The notes beneath the pieces were generated by a model, which saw nothing but the letters and a program-made list of their open reading frames with translations, had not been told where the DNA came from and searched no databases. The translations under genes and the position numbers were made by a program. DNA of 64,000 bases from Lactiplantibacillus brownii. GTDB taxonomy: Bacteria; Bacillota; Bacilli; Lactobacillales; Lactobacillaceae. Positions 59,770-64,000 of this stretch are shown here, one piece after another (within the stretch, counting starts at the first letter, position 1; every line of letters begins with the position of its first letter). Where the stretch lies: the NCBI RefSeq assembly GCF_031085375.1, contig NZ_JAVCWF010000001.1, positions 1,984,001 through 2,048,000 of the forward strand. The letters are read 5' to 3'.

Positions 59770-60153
59770 GTGAATATTCGTGACATTGATCATATCGTCT
59801 TAACCGTCACTGACTTACCGCGTACTTTACGCTTTTATCATGAAGTCTTTGATCTACCCATCATCACTATTGATGGCGATCGTCAGGCCGTCCTCGTTGG
59901 CAAACAAAAGATTAACTTTCAAGTCGTCGATGAACCGCATGAACCTGTCGCTGGTCAACCAACGCCTGGGAGTGCCGATTTATGTTTCATCGCTAAGGAT
60001 CCGATTGAATCCATCCAACATCATTTAAAGAGTTATTTTGTCAATATCGTTGCAGGCCCGGTTGAACGAACCGGCGCTCACGGCAAATTAACTTCATTAT
60101 ATGTCCGTGATCCTGACAACAACTTGATTGAAATCAGTAATTATCAAGCTTAA
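59770..60153 (+). CDS. VOC-family (glyoxalase/dioxygenase fold) protein
   Basis: 127 residues starting with GTG: MNIRDIDHIVLTVTDLPRTL. Two VOC half-modules are visible, with metal-ligand candidates His in IDHIVLTV and Glu in NLIEISNY. AAGGGA lies about nine bases before the GTG at 59770; the frame is open to 59695 without a site. A -10 (TATACT) lies about 40 bp upstream. Substrate unknown. Confidence 0.85.
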   Translation: MNIRDIDHIVLTVTDLPRTLRFYHEVFDLPIITIDGDRQAVLVGKQKINFQVVDEPHEPVAGQPTPGSADLCFIAKDPIESIQHHLKSYFVNIVAGPVERTGAHGKLTSLYVRDPDNNLIEISNYQA

Positions 60154-60156
60154 TCA

Positions 60157-60212
60157 AAAAACGCTAGTAGCCCGACTTCAAATGAGAAGTTAGCCTGCTA
60201 GCGTTTATTTTA
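60157..60212. terminator. Bidirectional terminator
   Basis: AAACGCTAG and CGACTTC arms pair with GAAGT and CTAGCGTTT between two convergent genes. Confidence 0.85.
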
Positions 60213-60223
60213 GGTCTACTCTG

Positions 60224-60496
60224 TCAACCACGTAAAATTTGAACCAAATTCGCCTGATGAACTTTTCTGGGCGTTGCTCGATGCGTCAAATCAGCAGCTT
60301 GATGCCGTTTCTCGGTCCAACTCAGATCTGCCGCGGTCAATTCTTGACTAGTTGTTAATGGATCAGTTCCAGCATTCGTCATGGCTTGAACCATCGCTTG
60401 ATCATCTATCTGCGTCCCTTCTGCAGTCGTCGCCATAAGCGCGCCTAAACCTAGTGTCGCAGTCATCATGGTTGCAACAAAACCAGTTTTTTTCAT
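60224..60496 (-). CDS. Small secreted protein
   Basis: 90 residues with a signal peptide (MKKTGFVATMMTATLGLGAL; cleavage likely near MATTAEG), then a polar, Thr/Gln/Ala-rich chain. AAGGGGGA precedes the ATG at 60496; the frame is open to 60598 but that part has no site. No recognised family. Confidence 0.65.
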   Translation of the reverse strand: MKKTGFVATMMTATLGLGALMATTAEGTQIDDQAMVQAMTNAGTDPLTTSQELTAADLSWTEKRHQAADLTHRATPRKVHQANLVQILRG

Positions 60497-60845
60497 GATT
60501 GCTTTCCCCCTTAAACGACTCCAGCATACCAACTTCAAAATAATTAACCAGCTTGACAAGCCCCCTTTATAAGTGCTGGTTATATCGGATTTGTCCAAAT
60601 CGGTCAGCCAAGTTTGAATTGGTTTTGGGACTCAATCTAGGATCTAAAACACCAACGTCAATCAATCCTCAAAATTGGTTATCGTCAGTGACCCAGCATA
60701 AATTCAATGATATCTAAACACGAAAAAATTATTTTTATAGTTAACCGCAATTCAAATGAGTTTTAAACTTGAATAGCAATTCAATCAAAAAGGTACTGAT
60801 TAACTCAACACCTAACAAAAGACTAATCAATATTAGAAGTAATGT

Positions 60846-61126
60846 TTAGCGCAGGGCGGGCTGGATGATGCTCAGTGGTGAAATTTTTCAGAGTGTGAGG
60901 ACCAACGGGTTGCTCCTGAGCATTGCCTAGCTACCACAATTACTCGGTGGCTTTCCGAGTGGTTGTGATGGTGACCCAAGTGGAAGGAGCAGTTGGACCG
61001 AACACGTTTCGGTTGCTGGTGAATTTTCCAGCTTAGAGAAAGCCCGGCTTGTGAGACCGCCTTTTGGCTCACAAACGTGGCCACCACGTTCCAGCATCAG
61101 TCCAGACCAACCGGAGCGGCAAGTTA
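60846..61126 (-). repeat. Interspersed structured repeat, copy C, with a 126-bp extra hairpin module
   Basis: The outer parts match copies A and B on the opposite strand. Between about 60889 and 61014 lies extra sequence that folds on itself: GGACCAAC (60899-60906) with GTTGGACC (60992-60999), GCTCCT (60912-60917) with AGGAGC (60985-60990), and CACAA-ACTCGG (60935-60947) with CCGAGT-TTGTG (60955-60967). The remainder of 60599-60845 shows nothing that I can support. Confidence 0.82.
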
Positions 61127-61142
61127 AACAAGTGCTAATTAA

Positions 61143-61186
61143 ATAAAACGCTAGTCAACAGATTCCTGTCAACTAGCGTTTTATAG
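61143..61186 (-). terminator. Terminator of nagE
   Basis: AAAACGCTAGTT pairs with AACTAGCGTTTT around a 16-nt loop, followed by T-rich sequence on the minus strand. Confidence 0.88.
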
Positions 61187-61189
61187 TCA

Positions 61190-63181
61190 TTATTCCGCTG
61201 CACCGACAATATCACCAGCAATAACGGTTTTAGTTTGATTTAAGGTCAATTGATGTACTTCGGTCATGTTCGTAATAACCACCATCATGGTCGTCGCTTT
61301 ACCAGCGGCTTTGATGGCTGCCAAGTCAACCGTCGCAACCGCGGTACCGGCCGCGATTTGATCGCCTTTAGCCACGTGCAACGTAAATGGCGTACCGTTC
61401 ATTTCAACCGTGTTGATCCCCATGTGTAACAAGATTTCTAACCCTGAAGCGGTCTTCAAACCTAAAGCATGTTTGGTTGGAAAAATACTGGTGACTTCGC
61501 CACTAACTGGCGCAACGATTTCATTATCCGTCGGTTCCACCGCATAGCCATCGCCAAGCATCTTTTGCGCAAAAGTCTCATCAGCCACCGCGCTAATCGG
61601 CATCAACGTCCCGGTTGCGGGTGCCTGTAAAATCGTTGTCACTGGTACGGTTGCGGTCGTGTTACTCGTAGCCGTCGTGGCTGCCGGTGCCGTTTGGGTC
61701 TCAGAAACGATTGGTTCAGTTGCCACTTTACCACTAAACAATGTCTGTAAGGCTTCAGCGACAAACTGGACTTCTGTCCCAATCACGATATGAATATTAT
61801 GCACATCCAAGACATTTAATCCGGGCACTCCCGCTGCTTTCACGGCAGCTTGATCGACTTTACCCGTATCCTTTAATTGAAGCCGTAAACGTGTCGTACA
61901 ATTATTAATGACACTGATATTATCATGACCACCAATCGCCGCATAGATCTGCTTTGCTTGACGCATAAATTTATCATCCGTCGTCTCTGCCGCAACCATC
62001 GTCGTCGCCCCAGTATCAGTCGCCGCTACTGGTTCACGCCCAGGAGTCTTCAAATTGAATTTTTTTATCGCAAAATCAAAGCCAAAGTAATAAATGACTG
62101 CCATGACTAGCCCTTGAACGATCAACATGTACGGTTTATTTGCCAACGGCATCCGGAAACTCAACAAATAATCCACTAAACCACCACTGAATGAGAAACT
62201 AGCGGTCCAATGCATCATGGCTGCAAATCCCAAAGATAACCCCATGAAGATAGCGTGCAAAACGTACAATGGCCAGGCCACAAACATAAATGAAAATTCT
62301 AGTGGTTCCGTCACGCCGGTAAAGAATGACGCAAACGCACCAGCTAACATTAAGGAACCCGTTTCTTTTTTATTTTCTGGTAACGCATTGCGATAGATGG
62401 CGTAGGCACCAGCGGGCAATCCAAACATCATGATTGGGAAAAAGCCCGCTTCATACATCCCAGTGACGCCTTTGACCCCTTTGCTGGCCCAAAAGTTTCC
62501 AATATCATTAATTCCAGCCACATTGAACCAAAAAACCGAGTTCAACGCGTGGTGTAACCCTGTCGGAATCAACAAGCGGTTAAAGAATCCGTATAATGCC
62601 GCCCCCACAAAGCCGAGTTTAGAAATGCTCGTCGCAAAGGTGACCATGGCGCCATACACGAATGGCCAAACGAAATACATGCCTGCGGTAAAGAATAGCA
62701 TGACAAATGCCGCAATGATCGGCACTAACCGTTTGCCACTGAAGAACGACAACGCCATCGGCAACTTCACTTCATGAAACCGGTTATAAAGTGCCGCCGC
62801 AATTAGCCCGGCACAGATGCCGACTAACACATTTTGATCAACATATTTGAAAGCTTCATTTAATGAACTAGCTTTCACATTAAGTAAATTTGCGAGCCCA
62901 ATCGCATTCGTGGGACTCAACATGGTTGTTGGCACTAAGTAAGCGACTACGCCGGCAATCGCCGCGGCGCCATCTTTGTTCACTGACATCCCGATGGCTA
63001 ACCCAACCGCAAATAATAATGCCAAGTTGTTTAAAACGACATCGCCGCCGTTAATCATAAAACGTGATAATAACCACGTTTTCGGTAAGTAGTTACCGAG
63101 CCCTACTAAAATTGCCGCTGCTGGTAACGTCGCAATCGGCAACATTAGTGATTGGCCCATCCTTTGAAAATATGTTTTCAT
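61190..63181 (-). CDS. nagE: PTS N-acetylglucosamine-specific enzyme IICBA
   Basis: 663 residues joining three PTS domains: EIIC membrane part (about 1-370), EIIB (about 395-480; phospho-cysteine in NNCTTRLRLQL) and EIIA (about 525-655; phospho-histidine in LLHMGINTVEMNG). An Ala/Thr-rich linker separates B from A. It imports GlcNAc as GlcNAc-6-phosphate. Glucose-family EIICBA proteins are close, but the domain order C-B-A with TGLHHALNSVFWFN favours NagE. A dre-like site lies about 85 bp upstream. Confidence 0.9.
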   Translation of the reverse strand: MKTYFQRMGQSLMLPIATLPAAAILVGLGNYLPKTWLLSRFMINGGDVVLNNLALLFAVGLAIGMSVNKDGAAAIAGVVAYLVPTTMLSPTNAIGLANLLNVKASSLNEAFKYVDQNVLVGICAGLIAAALYNRFHEVKLPMALSFFSGKRLVPIIAAFVMLFFTAGMYFVWPFVYGAMVTFATSISKLGFVGAALYGFFNRLLIPTGLHHALNSVFWFNVAGINDIGNFWASKGVKGVTGMYEAGFFPIMMFGLPAGAYAIYRNALPENKKETGSLMLAGAFASFFTGVTEPLEFSFMFVAWPLYVLHAIFMGLSLGFAAMMHWTASFSFSGGLVDYLLSFRMPLANKPYMLIVQGLVMAVIYYFGFDFAIKKFNLKTPGREPVAATDTGATTMVAAETTDDKFMRQAKQIYAAIGGHDNISVINNCTTRLRLQLKDTGKVDQAAVKAAGVPGLNVLDVHNIHIVIGTEVQFVAEALQTLFSGKVATEPIVSETQTAPAATTATSNTTATVPVTTILQAPATGTLMPISAVADETFAQKMLGDGYAVEPTDNEIVAPVSGEVTSIFPTKHALGLKTASGLEILLHMGINTVEMNGTPFTLHVAKGDQIAAGTAVATVDLAAIKAAGKATTMMVVITNMTEVHQLTLNQTKTVIAGDIVGAAE

Positions 63182-63263
63182 ACCAATCTCTCCCTGTTCT
63201 CTTTTTCAACACCTCACAAATCCTATCACAACGTGCGTTTATATCAAAGTCGGTTTAATTGAA

Positions 63264-63279
63264 TTTTGTATAGACCAAT
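63264..63279 (-). promoter_or_regulatory. NagR/DasR-like (dre) operator candidate of nagE
   Basis: TTGTATAGACCA (63266-63277) matches 10 of 12 positions of the core TGGTCTAGACCA bound by GntR-type GlcNAc regulators (NagR/YvoA, DasR). It lies about 85 bp upstream of nagE. Confidence 0.5.
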
Positions 63280-63327
63280 AGTTGATGTGACCGTTTCCAA
63301 CCTTATAATGTAAAGAATTTTCGACCA

Positions 63328-63363
63328 TGAAAAAAGTTCTGAAATAAATCAGAACTTTTTCAT
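63328..63363 (-). terminator. Terminator of the degV gene
   Basis: GAAAAAGTTCTG pairs with CAGAACTTTTTTC around an 8-nt loop. Confidence 0.9.
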
Positions 63364-63402
63364 AAAGATTCTTCAAATGTGTTTTTTTCATCAAATGAGT
63401 TC

Positions 63403-64000
63403 TTAATCAGCTTGATTCAGATTAGTCAAAAGTGGTTTCCAATCCAAGGACCAAATCATGCCAAGCGCGTGTTCACCTGTCAATGTCCCCATCAAAGGCC
63501 CAATTTCGCCAGTCTTAACGCGGACGGCCGGAAATTGGTAACGTAACTCACTCGCCCAGTCTTCCGCAATCTGTGGATCATTCGCACTGATAATATCTAA
63601 GCGTACGGGTAACTGTTGTGTGATCACAAACCGGTCAAAATCATCTTGAACGGCTTGTTGGGCATTCTTCAACGTCCGTTCTTTACCCAAGACTTGAATT
63701 TTACCATGCGCATTAAAAGTAATGATTGGCTTGTTGCGTAAGACCATTGTCCCCGCTAAACTACTATTATTATAAATCCGCCCATTTTTGACCAAATGCC
63801 GCATACTATTCACAATAAACACCGTCTGAGTCATGGTGCGTAAACGCCGTAATTGACTCAAAATAGTGGCTAAATCATAGTTAGCCAAAGCCATTGCAGC
63901 AGCCAATTTGACCATATTCGCCGTCCCGGCACACGCCGTTCGTGAATCAAAGACTTGGACGGCTAAATCTTTCACAGAGGGCGCATAAGTTTTTAAATTA
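63403..64000 (-). CDS. DegV-family fatty-acid-binding protein (5' part outside the window)
   Basis: The reading frame is open to the window edge (residues NLKTYAPSV precede the GTG at 63975), so the N-terminal part is missing: about 199 of the usual 280 residues are present. The segment has VFDSRTACAGTANMVKLAA, YNNSSLAGTMVLRNKPII and a C-terminal TGEIGPLMGTLTGEHALGM, typical of DegV proteins, which bind fatty acids (FakB-like) for phospholipid synthesis. Confidence 0.85.
   Translation of the reverse strand, partial: NLKTYAPSVKDLAVQVFDSRTACAGTANMVKLAAAMALANYDLATILSQLRRLRTMTQTVFIVNSMRHLVKNGRIYNNSSLAGTMVLRNKPIITFNAHGKIQVLGKERTLKNAQQAVQDDFDRFVITQQLPVRLDIISANDPQIAEDWASELRYQFPAVRVKTGEIGPLMGTLTGEHALGMIWSLDWKPLLTNLNQAD

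Overview
The window is chromosomal DNA from a lactic acid bacterium, most likely of the Lactiplantibacillus plantarum group. The evidence is the tmRNA tag AKNNNNSYALAA, the gene order tdk-prfA-prmC-sua5-glyA-upp, an N-acetylglucosamine PTS enzyme IICBA, a KxYKxGKxW-type signal peptide, and paired GtfA/GtfB-like (TagE-type) protein glycosyltransferases. The genus call is inference from these features; no database search was possible.

Layout. 1-1.9 kb holds a complete AbiE-type toxin-antitoxin pair, an accessory module just past the upp terminator. 1.9-9.9 kb is a housekeeping block: upp, glyA, sua5, prmC, prfA and tdk on the minus strand, with murT-gatD diverging from them. 9.9-10.6 kb is gene-free but carries an interspersed repeat, a second large structured element, and a cre-like site before a hairpin. 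10.6-21.5 kb contains manA, a serine hydrolase, bcaT, a lipoprotein beside a heterodimeric ABC exporter, a YxeA-like protein and a polysaccharide-deacetylase lipoprotein. 20.9-23.2 kb contains small membrane proteins around two tRNA genes with C34 anticodons (Glu-CTC and Gln-CTG), each with the same promoter hexamers.

23.2-38.6 kb is the most striking accessory locus. It encodes a surface protein of about 3,430 residues whose C-terminal 45% is about 1,550 residues of DSDTDT repeats. It is followed on the same strand by a 542-residue putative carbohydrate-active protein, two GT4-family glycosyltransferases (one with intact catalytic residues, one with conservative replacements at the same positions), and a 65-residue basic membrane protein. 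This looks like a dedicated synthesis and glycosylation module for one giant Ser/Asp/Thr-repeat glycoprotein. The protein has no visible LPXTG motif.

39.3-50 kb holds pgi, a glucose-uptake permease, an rRNA methyltransferase, a two-component system, a pentapeptide-repeat protein, an ACT/UPF0210 pair, an EamA permease and tmRNA. 50-64 kb holds an ECF S component, a NiaP-NrtR niacin transport/regulator pair with a well-placed palindrome, several very small genes including an overlapping leader-like ORF and a 36-residue membrane peptide, an alpha/beta hydrolase lipoprotein, a YkfC-like NlpC/P60 peptidase, an Lrp-type regulator, an ABC-F ATPase, a GNAT enzyme, a VOC protein, two more copies of the interspersed repeat, nagE, and a DegV gene cut by the window edge.
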